Counted from the stretch's first letter, positions 20,038 to 30,782 are shown. The stretch is 64,000 nt of DNA from Naumovozyma dairenensis CBS 421 (GCF_000227115.2 NC_016489.1:310001-374000); one strand, 5' to 3'. Made by a program: numbers and translations. Notes: generated from the sequence alone by a model not told the origin.

Positions 20038-22428
20038 ATGAGGTTAACACAAAATGGGAACAATGGTGTTAGTTATACCGGTCTCTCAAATGAAGAGCCT
20101 GTCTTAAATGGCTCGAGCGATGATACTGCACCATCGATGCCTGCAGAACCTCCATCATACGATTTAGAAATGGGGGATAGTAATCTCCTAATGGAACAAA
20201 TGGAAATAGAAGATTCAAGTGATAATATAAGAGAACCATTCTCGGATAAATTAAGTAGGTTTAGGACGAATTTCAGTAATAATGTTGTAATTCCAGTACA
20301 AGAGATAATCATGGATCCGTTGGCTAGTCTACTTGCTATGTTATCAGAAAAGATTGATCTATATTTGAGTAAAATTGGGAATCCATTGATATTGAGACGG
20401 TTTTTCTATATATTCATAATGTCTGGTATCGCTTGGCTTGTGATGTCTAGTGGGTTGTTACCTAATGGACGTGCCAGTGGATCTCGAGGTATGTTTTCTG
20501 ATCATAGTATTCTTCTTGAATATGCAAAACAATCTTTGGATTTATCAAAGATGGAACGTGATCTAGAGTATTTAAGTAGTATGCCTCACATGTCAGGTAC
20601 TAAGGGAGATACCGCGATTGCTAAGTACATTCAAGAATCATATGGGGCTAATGGATTAAAATTAATAAAAGATATGGAATACAAGGTTCATTCCAATTAT
20701 CCAGGTAAGGTATCATTGACTGCATGGACAAAGGGTTCCCCAAACCAGGCAATCGATTTCCCACTGGATGAACAGAATTTCAATCCCTTAGGTTCTAATG
20801 GAGAATTACAAAATGTTAATCTAATATATGCACATAAAGGGTCTCTAAATGATTTACAAAAATTAAAAGATGATAATATTCTTAAAGAGAATGATAAGGA
20901 TGATGATGATGCTACTAAAGATTTCGTCCTGTTGATGCATTATGATAAATTCGTCGGTGAACAAATGATGGCAGCACAAGAGCTCGGTGCTAAAGGTGTT
21001 ATTTTCATTTCAGAACCTATGGGGGATAACAAAGATATTGTACAAATGAGATCAGTAGGTATTCCACAGTATGGTACAGGTGATGCTTTGACTCCTGGTT
21101 GGTTTGGATCTGCGAAAGATGAGATTAATGCAAATGATTCCAAGACGATACCCCATATTCCATCGCTTCCTATATCCAGAGCTCAAGGTGAGAAGTTATT
21201 ATCTCTAATTCCTAATAATGGTGTCCAGTTCGAAGATGATCGTTTTAGTGGGCATATTGGAGATACTAAACTGCACATGAAAGTTGAAAACGCAGTACGT
21301 GATCATCATTTGATTCACGATATAGTGGGTAAATTTGAAGGTAGAGAACAAACTGATAAAGCCATTATTATAGGTGCATCTAGAAACTCTATTAGCCGTG
21401 GAGCTATGTATCCAAACACAGGCACTGTATTATTACTTTCTCTATTACAATTGTTCCAAGAAATGAAATACAAGTATGATTGGAAACCGTTAAGAAACGT
21501 TTATTTTATATCGTTTGGTGGTAATGAGTTGAATTATGCTGGGTCCACTGAATTGATGGAACAACGTTTGAACGCAATGAAAGATGAGGTATATACATAT
21601 GTGGATATCAGTCAATTAGCGATATGGGATGATGAGAAGAAATTGAACATTCAGACACATTCTTTATTATATGATTTCTTCCAGAATGATGATAGTAAAC
21701 AAGGATTTGATGTTTCTGTTGAACATATTCAACAATATGGTGATTGGATTCCATTTTTGGCCAATGGCATCCCTGTATCAGTGATATCTACACCAAGAAC
21801 CAAGGGTAGAGAACTTCCAATATACACCATTGAAGACACTTTTGAAAATGCACGAGGGAGACTACGAGAATCCGAAGCAGTCAATGATTTAATACTTTAT
21901 TTATTCCATAAAAGTTTGAAGTTAATTGATGATCCTCTAATACCATTCAATATTGATCAATATATCACGATCCTAGAACATGAGATGATTGGAATGGTGG
22001 AAAAATACTCTGACCATTTGAACTTTTCAAAGTTAGTTGATGGTCGGAATAGATGGAAGCAAATTGCTGGTCAATGGCAATCTTGGATTAAAATTTGGGA
22101 AAACATTGTACTACATAATGAAGGAGGTGTTGAACCATCACTGATATCGGTCCATAGATGGACATGGAACAAGAAACTATGTAATATTGGGAGAAGACAA
22201 TGTTCACCGGAGGGGCTTCCAGGTCGTGAGTTTTACAAGAATGTGGTATATTCACCTAGACTATGGACCCAAGATGAAAGTAACGGAGCATGGGTTTTTC
22301 CAAGTATCAAAGATGCGATTCATGAGGACAATTGGAATTTAGCCCAAGAACAATTAGATTTAGTTGGTCAAACTTTCCTAGAGTCTGCAGGGCTATTTAT
22401 CGAAGAAACGACAGACGTAGGCTACTAA
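20038..22428 (+). CDS. TRE1: Transferrin-receptor-like protein Tre1 (Bsd2/Rsp5 pathway)
   Basis: Tre1/Tre2 help Bsd2 and Rsp5 send the metal transporter Smf1 to the vacuole. The product is 796 residues (783 in S. cerevisiae Tre1). A PY motif (EPPSYDLEMG, about residues 37-46) lies in the cytosolic N-terminus, a single membrane span at about 122-142 (FFYIFIMSGIAWLVMSSGLL), then a PA-like insert and a peptidase-M28 (transferrin-receptor) domain: IIIGASRNS, NVYFISFGGNELNYAGSTEL. The M28 zinc ligands of true peptidases are replaced (for example ASRNS where enzymes have HxD), so it is expected to be catalytically dead, as in the family. The C-terminal helical dimerisation domain is present. The paralog is TRE2; the divergent SPT14 partner supports TRE1. 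Confidence 0.92.
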   Translation: MRLTQNGNNGVSYTGLSNEEPVLNGSSDDTAPSMPAEPPSYDLEMGDSNLLMEQMEIEDSSDNIREPFSDKLSRFRTNFSNNVVIPVQEIIMDPLASLLAMLSEKIDLYLSKIGNPLILRRFFYIFIMSGIAWLVMSSGLLPNGRASGSRGMFSDHSILLEYAKQSLDLSKMERDLEYLSSMPHMSGTKGDTAIAKYIQESYGANGLKLIKDMEYKVHSNYPGKVSLTAWTKGSPNQAIDFPLDEQNFNPLGSNGELQNVNLIYAHKGSLNDLQKLKDDNILKENDKDDDDATKDFVLLMHYDKFVGEQMMAAQELGAKGVIFISEPMGDNKDIVQMRSVGIPQYGTGDALTPGWFGSAKDEINANDSKTIPHIPSLPISRAQGEKLLSLIPNNGVQFEDDRFSGHIGDTKLHMKVENAVRDHHLIHDIVGKFEGREQTDKAIIIGASRNSISRGAMYPNTGTVLLLSLLQLFQEMKYKYDWKPLRNVYFISFGGNELNYAGSTELMEQRLNAMKDEVYTYVDISQLAIWDDEKKLNIQTHSLLYDFFQNDDSKQGFDVSVEHIQQYGDWIPFLANGIPVSVISTPRTKGRELPIYTIEDTFENARGRLRESEAVNDLILYLFHKSLKLIDDPLIPFNIDQYITILEHEMIGMVEKYSDHLNFSKLVDGRNRWKQIAGQWQSWIKIWENIVLHNEGGVEPSLISVHRWTWNKKLCNIGRRQCSPEGLPGREFYKNVVYSPRLWTQDESNGAWVFPSIKDAIHEDNWNLAQEQLDLVGQTFLESAGLFIEETTDVGY

Positions 22429-22451
22429 GGGAGAGAATAAGTAGGGACACG

Positions 22452-22489
<38 letters not shown>

Positions 22490-22949
22490 CACACAGAGAT
22501 ACCTTTCTAACACAAATATGCAGTATATACATACATATACATACATATACATATACACATACATTAAACATACCCTTCCAATCATTAAACTTAACTGGCC
22601 ATCATATTCTTCTCTCTTCATATAATAATAACCGATTTGCCTGCTTGTTTAATTGATTGATAGACGACAGACGACGAAGGACAGATGAATGAATCATCCC
22701 GAATGAGCCGAAATAAAGACCGGCCAAAAAAAGTAGCCGACAACGGGCCGCCCAGCAACAACAAAAGAAGAAACAACAACTGAAAAATTTCTGACATAAT
22801 ATAAAAAAAAGTGTGTAAATGATGAGTCTTCCTACTATATAAGAGGCTGTGAATCTCTCGAGAAAGAAACCTCCAGTACCTTTACAATACCTATCAGATT
22901 TTTTTATAAAAGAGAACAATAACGCTGCATTAGTTAGTTATTTACCAAA
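22429..22949. other. Intergenic: TRE1 3' end and OAC1 promoter
   Basis: The first 140 bp contain the (CA)n microsatellite and a degenerate TACATA repeat. The right part holds the OAC1 promoter, with a TATA-like TATATAAGAGG at about 22836. No gene; frames here are translations of the repeat. Confidence 0.6.
22447..22496. repeat. (CA)n microsatellite
   Basis: About 24 CA units interrupted by three CG steps, directly after the TRE1 stop codon, followed at 22518-22565 by an imperfect ACATA/TACATA repeat. Confidence 0.9.
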
Positions 22950-23921
22950 ATGTCACAAGGAAACAAGGAAACGAAACACCTCGAGAAAACAGCAGCTCAA
23001 AAAGTGTCCAAATTTGGATCTTTCACAGCAGGAGGTCTCGCAGCATGTATTGCAGTCACCGTCACAAACCCAATCGAATTAGTCAAGATTAGAATGCAAT
23101 TACAGGGTGAAATGTCTGCATTAACTCAAAGAATATATAAGAACCCTATTCAGGGTATGGGTGTGATTTTCAAAAATGAAGGTATTAGGGGCCTTCAAAA
23201 GGGTCTAGTCGCCGCATATATATATCAAATTGGGTTGAATGGGTCCAGATTAGGGTTTTATGAACCTATCCGCTCCACTTTGAATAGTTTCTTTTTCCCT
23301 GACGTGGAGAGTCATAAGGTGCAAAATGTGGGTGTTAATGTTGTATCCGGTGCTGCATCCGGGATTATTGGTGCTGTTATTGGATCACCTTTGTTTCTTG
23401 TGAAAACAAGAATGCAATCATATTCAGATGTCATTAAGATTGGGGAACAAACTCATTATACTGGGGTATGGAATGGATTATCTACCATTTTCAAAAATGA
23501 AGGGCTTAAAGGTCTTTTCCGTGGTATAGATGCAGCTATTTTGAGAACAGGTGCTGGTTCCTCTGTTCAATTACCAATTTATAATACGGCCAAAAATTTC
23601 CTTGTGAAAAATGATATAATGAAAGATGGCCCCGCTCTACATCTAACTGCAAGTACCATTTCTGGATTAGGTGTTGGTGTCGTGATGAATCCATGGGACG
23701 TTATCCTAACAAGAATTTATAACCAAAAGGGTGATCTTTATAAGGGTCCATTAGATTGTTTGATTAAGACTGTTAGAATCGAAGGTATTACCGCTCTGTA
23801 TAAAGGTTTTGAAGCTCAATTGTTTAGAATCGCTCCACATACAATCATGTGTCTGACATTTATGGAACAAACAATGAAATTAGTTTATTCAGTCGAAAGT
23901 AGGATTCTAGGGCATAATTAG
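22950..23921 (+). CDS. OAC1: Mitochondrial oxaloacetate carrier Oac1
   Basis: Inner-membrane carrier for oxaloacetate, sulfate and related anions. The protein is 323 residues (324 in S. cerevisiae). Three carrier repeats are visible with signature starts NPIELVKIRMQ, SPLFLVKTRMQ and NPWDVILTRIYNQ; the second has F in place of the usual acidic residue, which is a known feature of Oac1 orthologs. The N-terminus is SQGNKETKHLEKTAAQKVSKFGSF, without a cleavable presequence, as usual for carriers. With VPH2 downstream it restores the YKL120W-YKL119C order interrupted by the a-factor/TRE1 group. Confidence 0.96.
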   Translation: MSQGNKETKHLEKTAAQKVSKFGSFTAGGLAACIAVTVTNPIELVKIRMQLQGEMSALTQRIYKNPIQGMGVIFKNEGIRGLQKGLVAAYIYQIGLNGSRLGFYEPIRSTLNSFFFPDVESHKVQNVGVNVVSGAASGIIGAVIGSPLFLVKTRMQSYSDVIKIGEQTHYTGVWNGLSTIFKNEGLKGLFRGIDAAILRTGAGSSVQLPIYNTAKNFLVKNDIMKDGPALHLTASTISGLGVGVVMNPWDVILTRIYNQKGDLYKGPLDCLIKTVRIEGITALYKGFEAQLFRIAPHTIMCLTFMEQTMKLVYSVESRILGHN

Positions 23922-24101
23922 ACGAACGTCTAAAATAAAATTCATTAACAACTCATTAAAATCATAGACAAAAGTAGACTCCTCCAAGAAAGAAGCTCTT
24001 TTAATTTTTTTTAGTTTTACTTCGAAACAATCTATAGACTTGTAATATTAATCTATCATACCCATATGTATACCATATATAGAATACGGCATCTAAAAAA
24101 G

Positions 24102-24102
24102 N
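24102..24102. other. Ambiguous base N
   Basis: A single N between the convergent OAC1 and VPH2 genes, next to a run of six A. It affects no gene. Confidence 0.95.
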
Positions 24103-24136
24103 GTGGTACAAAACATATCAACGTCGAAAGCTACAC

Positions 24137-24793
24137 CTATAATGTAATCTTTTTAATAACTTTCTTCCTTTCTTTCTTAGATCTCTCTTTCAGTTTAGCC
24201 TCCTGAATTTTATTCAAATAACTATTATAAACAACAACTTCTGCAACCAAGACCGTTATCCCTGCAAGTATACATAATAAAAGTCTATAATGAAGAGGTA
24301 AATAAGATGAAGACCCTGACCAATACCATATAGCAAACACAACAGAAACAACAGTAACCAAAATATTAAATACCGTTGTGATTTGTTCTTTAATCTGTTT
24401 ATTAATTTCAGCAGGACTTAAATCAACATTATCATCACGTTCATTACTTCCCAATAATGTGTTCTGCTTATCTTTTTTGATTAAATTTTGATAGTCAAGC
24501 TCATCTTGTTTCAATTTCAACAATTTCAATTGTGTCTTAAAATCATCAGAATATTTAGATCCAGGGTTATGTTTTTCTTTGAATTTAAACTCCAACGGTA
24601 TCAGAAGATCCTTCATCCTCGTTGTTTCTTTCCAATAGGTTTTATGATAATGTAATAATCTTTCCATTGAAATGGATCCATTATTTAAAAGCGTATCCAC
24701 TTCATCTTTCAAAGACTTGTCATCTTCATTCGTCTCTTTTGCCAATTCCTGTAATTTATCACAGATTGCGCAATTGATCTGAATCTCAAACAT
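24137..24793 (-). CDS. VPH2: V-ATPase assembly factor Vph2 (Vma12)
   Basis: ER membrane protein that, with Vma21 and Vma22, assembles the V0 sector of the vacuolar proton pump. The product is 218 residues (215 in S. cerevisiae). The diagnostic block INKQIKEQITTVFNILVTVVSVVFAIWYWSGSS gives the first membrane helix and LLCILAGITVLVAEVVVYNSYL the second, followed by a basic cytosolic tail KERSKKERKKVIKKITL. The N-terminal half is charged and helical. It is convergent with OAC1. Confidence 0.95.
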   Translation of the reverse strand: MFEIQINCAICDKLQELAKETNEDDKSLKDEVDTLLNNGSISMERLLHYHKTYWKETTRMKDLLIPLEFKFKEKHNPGSKYSDDFKTQLKLLKLKQDELDYQNLIKKDKQNTLLGSNERDDNVDLSPAEINKQIKEQITTVFNILVTVVSVVFAIWYWSGSSSYLPLHYRLLLCILAGITVLVAEVVVYNSYLNKIQEAKLKERSKKERKKVIKKITL

Positions 24794-26411
24794 GGAAGAT
24801 ATGCTATATATATTGCGCTGTAAACTATCTTGTGATAATTATCACTGTTCTTTGTTTAAAACAATGTTTCTTTTCTCTAGAAGCGTTCATCGTAAATAGA
24901 TTAACTGAGAAAAGCTTCCTTTAAAATGGAAAAACTTCAAAGAAAAGAAGAACTCTAAGACTACAACAAATAAACATCTCCAGAAAAATAAATTAAAAAT
25001 GCTACACCGTCATTTAAATCATAGCATACTACCTTATCTATTAATCAGATTATTATATATAGAAAAATAAGATGTTACTGCATGAACTAGGACTATTCTC
25101 TAGCCAAAGTTGTATTGTAGTACGTAATTTTTCTGAAAAATAGGTGATATCTATATCATCCAAGATAACTATTAGAAGTATATCAGAGAAAAGTACTAGC
25201 TAGTAAGAAAAACTAGTAGAAAGCGCAGGTGGAAAGATTATAAAAGGAGCAAAAGTTGAACTGGAAGCGGAAGTATTTCTGTTAGTTAGTTATATTTTTC
25301 TTATTAATTTATATTTTACACTACATAAAAGGATACACGAAACATATAGTCGTATGGTCCATATATTCAAAGCTCCACCTTCAACTAGTTTTAAATTTGA
25401 TCTATTATTAATATTACGTTTCTCAAATTGTAAAATATGCGTTGGTTAATATACAATATCCTTAACTTAGAGACAGAGATTAGAATATAAGATTTTTAAG
25501 AATGTAGGATTCGGTTGTCTCTTTTATATAGTACAAAATAATAATGAATGAAATTGTGCTGGAACCGTACTTGTAGTAAGTGTTACTATTAATATCCTAC
25601 GATAAAAGTTTAGATATCAAGTTTGGTGCAATGTCCTCTAATATGAAGCGAAGAACCACAGACACCGACTGACGCGACTAACATTGAGTTGATATGTCTT
25701 TCAACGAGATATATTCTCATGTTTTCTATCCTGCCATCAGGAAGGTAAAAATAGACCAATAACTCGAAGTTTCAATTCCTGATTTTCCTGTTGTTATATT
25801 TTTTATATTTTATATTTTTTATAGTTTATATTTTTATTTACTTTCAAGAAGAACGAACTCTATTACTTATATTACCAGAGACTATTAATCATAATTAAAA
25901 TAAATTTAAAATAAACTCATATAAAGCTTATTTACATTCAAGATGGAATTTTACAATATGATTAACACAGGATATCAAGGATTGGATGCTTCCGAGCGAA
26001 TTGAAAAGAAATAAAATAAAGTTAATAAAAATCTTCTTTTCCTTGGCTCATAATTAATTTTAATCATAACTACAGTGTAGGACAATGTCAATAAATTAAT
26101 AAATTAGCATGTCGATAAACTCTTGCTGTTCGTCTAATTTCTCATCGAAGTCATGCATGTATAGAACAGAATTCATAATATAATTCACAGACGTTATACA
26201 AATACAACTATGTATGGTACACAATGTAGTTCGAGAGATTGCTTGAACCTTCATAATAATTCTTAACTCACTTGACTGATAACTAACCACTCGTAATTTC
26301 GTGACAGTGATTACTTGGTTAATAATAAAATAAGCATACTTTGTGACAGTTGGACGTCACTCAAACACTTCGTTATCAAAATCAGATATCTAACAAAAAA
26401 ATAAATATTTC
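24794..26411. other. Long gene-free stretch ahead of tRNA-Ala
   Basis: 1.6 kb with no ORF of protein character. It lies directly upstream of a tRNA gene, the favoured target of Ty elements, and contains TATAAAAGG at about 25240 with a TGTTAG/CTAACA pair at 25280 and 26390. I could not define an LTR of normal size, so transposon relics are possible but unproven. A 23-codon frame (MEFYNMINTGYQGLDASERIEKK) lies at 25943-26014. Confidence 0.4.
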
Positions 26412-26484
26412 GGGCGTGTGGCGTAGTTGGTAGCGCGCTCCCTTAGCATGGGAGAGGTCTTGGGTTCGATTCCCAACTCGTCCA
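26412..26484 (+). tRNA. tRNA-Ala (AGC)
   Basis: 73-nt gene without intron. Acceptor stem GGGCGTG pairs with the 3' arm before the discriminator A; A-box GGCGTAGTTGG and B-box GGTTCGATTCC are present; the anticodon loop CTTAGCATG gives AGC. It differs from S. cerevisiae tRNA-Ala at few positions (T-stem TGGGTTCGATTCCCA). A T-rich pol III terminator follows at 26487-26494. Confidence 0.97.
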
Positions 26485-27107
26485 TTTATTTTTACTCTAA
26501 TAAAGAATTCTTTTTTTTTTCAGTATTATTCGATGTATGATCACATTTGTATTGCGAAACAAAGTGGTCTAATATTAATAAATTTATTTGATGGTTGCTT
26601 TTATTTCATATCTAGAACTGATACCAAAGAAGATGAATTTTTAGTTTTCCTCCTCCATGCCATCTATACATAAGTTTACACCTTAGTCCCATTCTCGTAC
26701 TATTTAGTCATAGACACATTCCTTTCCTTTACGATTCGTTTCCGGAAGTCGCGGTCTATACCATCCTTATCTTGTCACTTGCCACCTTTCGTAGATGCAC
26801 TGAACATCAATTTATTCGAGACCATACCCAATCCTGCAGGACCGTGTGTCGTTCACTAGGCTTTTACCTAAAAATATTTCACATCATTAGTATTAGACAG
26901 CGGTGATATTGGTAGTTTTGTTTTTAACTTGTTGATTCAATGGGAACAAAGATAATTACATCTGAAATTCTTCTTAATTACCTTCTTCGTCAATAAAAAT
27001 GAAAAGATATGCATTGTATTTATGTAACAAATGATGTATGTATATATGCTAGATAATACTGACCATGTTGATAATATGATGTTCTGTTTTTAGCACCGTC
27101 CCCAAAA
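26485..27107. other. Intergenic: tRNA-Ala to PRR1
   Basis: 623 bp with a T-run at 26512-26520. No ORF or RNA gene recognised; the right end is the PRR1 3' region. Confidence 0.5.
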
Positions 27108-28706
27108 TTACAATAATAATGTGTCTAATTCTTTTTTCACAAAACTAGATTCCAAAAGATCATTCACATTCCAACGTTGATTTTTCCGCGTCAACGTATT
27201 TTCTACGATTTCCTTTGCATCAAGATCTGTCTCTGCCAGCCTAAACCATCTCCAATCGAATCTTGCAATCCTATGTGAAGTAGCTCGACTTCGTTGTCTT
27301 GAAGTGGCATTTGGTGGCGGATCAAACGGTAAACGATCTTCTAATAATGCATATAATATGACACCCAATGCCCATGAATCTGTTAGATGCCCATCATATG
27401 GTATCCCCATTAATATCTCTGGAGAAACGTAATCTTCTGAACCACATCTTGCTGTACACATTTCACCTTCATCAATTTTTTTACATAAACCGAAATCAGC
27501 CAACTCTAGAATATTTTGTCTTTTGAACATCGGCGAATCCTTCATGGCTACAATATCATGTAATGAATATTTCAGAAGAATGTTTTCCAATTTTAAGTCT
27601 CTATGAATAATGTTATTATCATGAAGGTATTTGACAGCTATTACCAATTCAGTGAAGATTCTTTGAATTAACCAAATATCCAATTCACCAAGACAGCTTG
27701 TCACTGCTGCTAATAAGTCACCACCAGCACAGTATGACATAATCATATCGCATGGTGGTAACCCTAAGCCATGACTCTTAATGAAATCACGCAATGGTGT
27801 CTTGCTTTCTAAGAAAATCGGACTATTAATCCCAAAAAGTTTAACAATACAAGGATGGTTTAAAGATTTCAAAACGGTTAATTCTCTCGTTAATGAATTC
27901 TCCAAACGTGAAATGGTATCTTTATATTGTGGTGTGTTTCTAAACGTTTCATCATTTAGTTCCATCGGGTATTTAATTCGCTTCACAGCAACTTGAATTA
28001 AATTAGGATCATCTTGTATGAAGGATTCATATAGTAGAACATCACTGAAATTTCCCTCGCCTAGTTTCTTAATTTTCTTCCATTGTAATGGTTTGTCCCA
28101 TTGACCTAAAAGATACCCTGTCAGTATGAAATCTTCTTGATGTTCTGAGTCTAAATCTACTAATGCATTGTTTGGAACGATTGGCAGTTCTAAGGATTGA
28201 GATGATGCTTCTTCAGTTACTGTGGGTAAAGAGACGATTCTTTGTGGTGATGATAATGGAGGAGGTGCCAGTTCTGATACAATACGTTGCTGTGGTTCTA
28301 AAAGGCCATCTAAATCTCTTCTCATTTGCGTAAATTCATTTGTATGTTGAATGTTTGGGACTTTTGATGTGCCTCCTGCTCTCCGTTTTGCAATATTTAA
28401 ATGTTGGTCAATAATTGGAGATAAGGCTAATCCACCAGGTGATAGAGGCGTGTAAGTCATTGGGGTCGGTAGCATTGTGACATGTTCAAAAGTGGGGATT
28501 GTAAGAGATAATGGCGTTGTTTCTTGATCAGCATCTTGTGTTATGTTTTTGTCCATAATGCTATTCTTCTCAGGGTCTATATTTTCTTTCAGGTTTGAAT
28601 TGGGATCCGAATTATTGTTTAGTTCTTCTTGGAGTGTTAATTTCGGTATTTCTAAATCTCTACCTTGAGGTTTCTTTGGCGGACAGATCTGAGATTCAAT
28701 GGCCAT
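27108..28706 (-). CDS. PRR1: Serine/threonine kinase Prr1
   Basis: Kinase reported in S. cerevisiae to inhibit pheromone-induced signalling downstream of the MAPK cascade. The product is 532 residues (518 in S. cerevisiae). A Pro/Ser-rich disordered N-terminus (about 1-205) precedes the kinase domain, which begins LQWKKIKKLGEGNFSDVLLYE. Catalytic residues are intact: VAVKRI lysine, HRDLKLEN, ADFGL, and the activation segment CGSEDYVSPEIL. The DSWALGVILYALLEDRLPFDPP stretch resembles the SNF1/CHK1-related group to which Prr1 belongs. Start ATG 28706. Neighbours APN1 and VPH2 match the YKL119C-YKL114C interval, with SBA1 (YKL117W) missing. Confidence 0.92.
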   Translation of the reverse strand: MAIESQICPPKKPQGRDLEIPKLTLQEELNNNSDPNSNLKENIDPEKNSIMDKNITQDADQETTPLSLTIPTFEHVTMLPTPMTYTPLSPGGLALSPIIDQHLNIAKRRAGGTSKVPNIQHTNEFTQMRRDLDGLLEPQQRIVSELAPPPLSSPQRIVSLPTVTEEASSQSLELPIVPNNALVDLDSEHQEDFILTGYLLGQWDKPLQWKKIKKLGEGNFSDVLLYESFIQDDPNLIQVAVKRIKYPMELNDETFRNTPQYKDTISRLENSLTRELTVLKSLNHPCIVKLFGINSPIFLESKTPLRDFIKSHGLGLPPCDMIMSYCAGGDLLAAVTSCLGELDIWLIQRIFTELVIAVKYLHDNNIIHRDLKLENILLKYSLHDIVAMKDSPMFKRQNILELADFGLCKKIDEGEMCTARCGSEDYVSPEILMGIPYDGHLTDSWALGVILYALLEDRLPFDPPPNATSRQRSRATSHRIARFDWRWFRLAETDLDAKEIVENTLTRKNQRWNVNDLLESSFVKKELDTLLL

Positions 28707-29068
28707 TTGAACTTCAAAAAACCAACTATAAAAGCTCCTTTAATTTATGAAAATAAATGCTGGTAAAGCTGCCAATTCCTTACTCACTAAATTAAACTGT
28801 ATAAGTAGAGGCTTCTTATGCAATAATTGTACTATACTTACATACTTTATTATTTGAATATGAATCTCTTCTCTTCTTCCCATGTAAACTTCCCTCTATT
28901 TTTTGTTCAGAGATTTCTTATGTTTTGAAAAGCGAAAACCCTTCCTTTACGTAAGTGGCCGAATCTCAATATATAACACCAATAATGCCAGTGGGCTATT
29001 ACGGATTTATGGGGAGACAAAAGAACAGAAATTTGAGTATGCTATACATTCCAAGAAATAAGATCAAG

Positions 29069-29117
<49 letters not shown>

Positions 29118-29414
29118 TCTACACTGCCCGTGTGATTGTTTGTATTACTTGTTCAAAAGCTACGTAATATATGATAGACAAGATATCCTATAAAACTATT
29201 GGTTTAATAGTGGGATGGATCAATCATTCAGGGAATAAAGTTCTCTATAGTTTCAATAAAGATACTTTCTTCAAGAATCATTAGTTCTCGGTAGCATTGC
29301 TAATATACCAATTTTTAGCCCGCAAAATACAGAATCGTCGTTGTTCTCGTCACATAGTAGGGTAAATAGCCGAAGGGCTACATCTAACGTATAATATAAG
29401 AATAATTGCTACTA
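28707..29414. other. Intergenic: PRR1 promoter and APN1 3' end
   Basis: 708 bp between two leftward genes; holds the ATT microsatellite listed next. No gene seen. Confidence 0.55.
29070..29116. repeat. (ATT)n microsatellite
   Basis: About 15 perfect ATT units, located roughly 365 bp upstream of the PRR1 start. Confidence 0.95.
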
Positions 29415-30503
29415 TTATTTTTTGACCTTTTTACTTTTCAATTGGGAAGTAATATCCATCCCAATTTCTACTTTCTCAGCTTTTCTCTTCCTTGTTGTTT
29501 TTATCTTTGCCTTAGCCTTTTCTTTCGCTTCAAATTTGGAAAGTTGTTCTTTACGTGATTTAGTGCCTATTTTTTGCAACTCTTCATTTTTTTCTAATAG
29601 TTCCTTGTCAGTTGGATCATCGATATTTTCTAACCATTCTAATAAATCAATCTCAGGGCCATAATCCTCAGCCTTTTCATAAGGAGTTTCTAGAACAATC
29701 GGTATTTCACGTAAATGATCATAATGTGCCAATATTCTAAACACTTCTAAACCTAAAAATCCCTGACCCAATCTTTCATGTAAATCTCTATTTGCACCTA
29801 ATGGAGCCTTTGAATCATTCAAATGGATAGCGGCCAAGTATTTGAATCCCACAATTTCATCAAAATCTTTCCAAAACTTATCAAATGCCTCCTTATTACT
29901 AATATCATACCCTGCGGCAAAAGTATGACAAGTGTCGATGCAAACACCAATCCTCGACTTATCATCAATCATTTCAATAACATCATGTAAATCTTGTAAC
30001 GTACTCCCGACAAGATTCCCTGTCCCAGCCATATTCTCCAACAAGATCTTAACAAAGTTGGTCTTCTCAATAGCTTTATTCAAATATGAAGCTAATTGTT
30101 TCAATTGAATACCATGATCACCTTTCAATACGGATCCTGGATGTAAATTATATAGCCCAATACCCAATTGTTCACAACGATTCAAATCATCTAAAAAAGA
30201 TTCAAAACTTTTTTCAACTTTTTCAGGATCAGGGTTCGCTAAATTAATGAAATATTGACCATGCGGTAAGATATCAGTCAATGGATTATAATTATATTTC
30301 ACGCAATTATCTTTGAATTTTTGAATCTCTTCCGATGTGTATTGTGGAGAGATCCATTTCCTTGGAGATTTTAAAAATAATGCAAATGAATTACAACCTG
30401 AACTAACTGCGTTTATGACACTGTTGGAGACACCACCGGCTCCTGACATGTGTGCACCGAATTTATATTTGGAGACTGTAGATCTAACGAATTTGGCAGT
30501 CAT
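29415..30503 (-). CDS. APN1: AP endonuclease IV Apn1
   Basis: Major apurinic/apyrimidinic endonuclease and 3'-diesterase of base excision repair, a zinc-dependent TIM-barrel enzyme of the endonuclease IV family. The product is 362 residues (367 in S. cerevisiae). It shows KYKFGAHMSGAGGVSNSV, the Nfo signatures LENMAGTGN (metal-ligand Glu), GVCIDTCHTFAAGYD (Asp/His ligands) and HLNDSKAPLGANRDLHERLGQG (His/Asp/His ligands). The C-terminus from about 330 is Lys/Arg-rich and ends in a bipartite-looking nuclear signal (KTTRKRKAEK, KSKKVKK). The start is ATG 30503. Confidence 0.97.
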   Translation of the reverse strand: MTAKFVRSTVSKYKFGAHMSGAGGVSNSVINAVSSGCNSFALFLKSPRKWISPQYTSEEIQKFKDNCVKYNYNPLTDILPHGQYFINLANPDPEKVEKSFESFLDDLNRCEQLGIGLYNLHPGSVLKGDHGIQLKQLASYLNKAIEKTNFVKILLENMAGTGNLVGSTLQDLHDVIEMIDDKSRIGVCIDTCHTFAAGYDISNKEAFDKFWKDFDEIVGFKYLAAIHLNDSKAPLGANRDLHERLGQGFLGLEVFRILAHYDHLREIPIVLETPYEKAEDYGPEIDLLEWLENIDDPTDKELLEKNEELQKIGTKSRKEQLSKFEAKEKAKAKIKTTRKRKAEKVEIGMDITSQLKSKKVKK

Positions 30504-30782
30504 CTTTGTGCTTTTTGTGAGTGAAACTTTTGGGTGGGTTACAAAAAGTGATTTCGAGACCCTTATTATAACTAGAAAAAATATATGGTAGTGGGCTACT
30601 CTCTTACCATCTATGTTTTATAATATATTGAACTTTCTAATGCTCGAACATCGATGTAATTATGTGAATATGTGATTATCTAACATTTTATTATTAAAGG
30701 ATTACCCTCTATTCTTTATTAGCACAGGCTACAAAATATATAATCAGTTGGGCACCACTCAACATTTGAAACATGAAAAACA

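Noticed and set aside
22332..22625. Frames made of THTHTHT and VCVCVC across 22397-22625
   Set aside because: Translations of the (CA)n microsatellite on both strands.
25280..26395. Full-length LTR delimited by TGTTAG and CTAACA
   Set aside because: 1.1 kb is far longer than known yeast Ty LTRs (about 250-400 bp) and six-base ends occur by chance; kept only as a low-interest observation.
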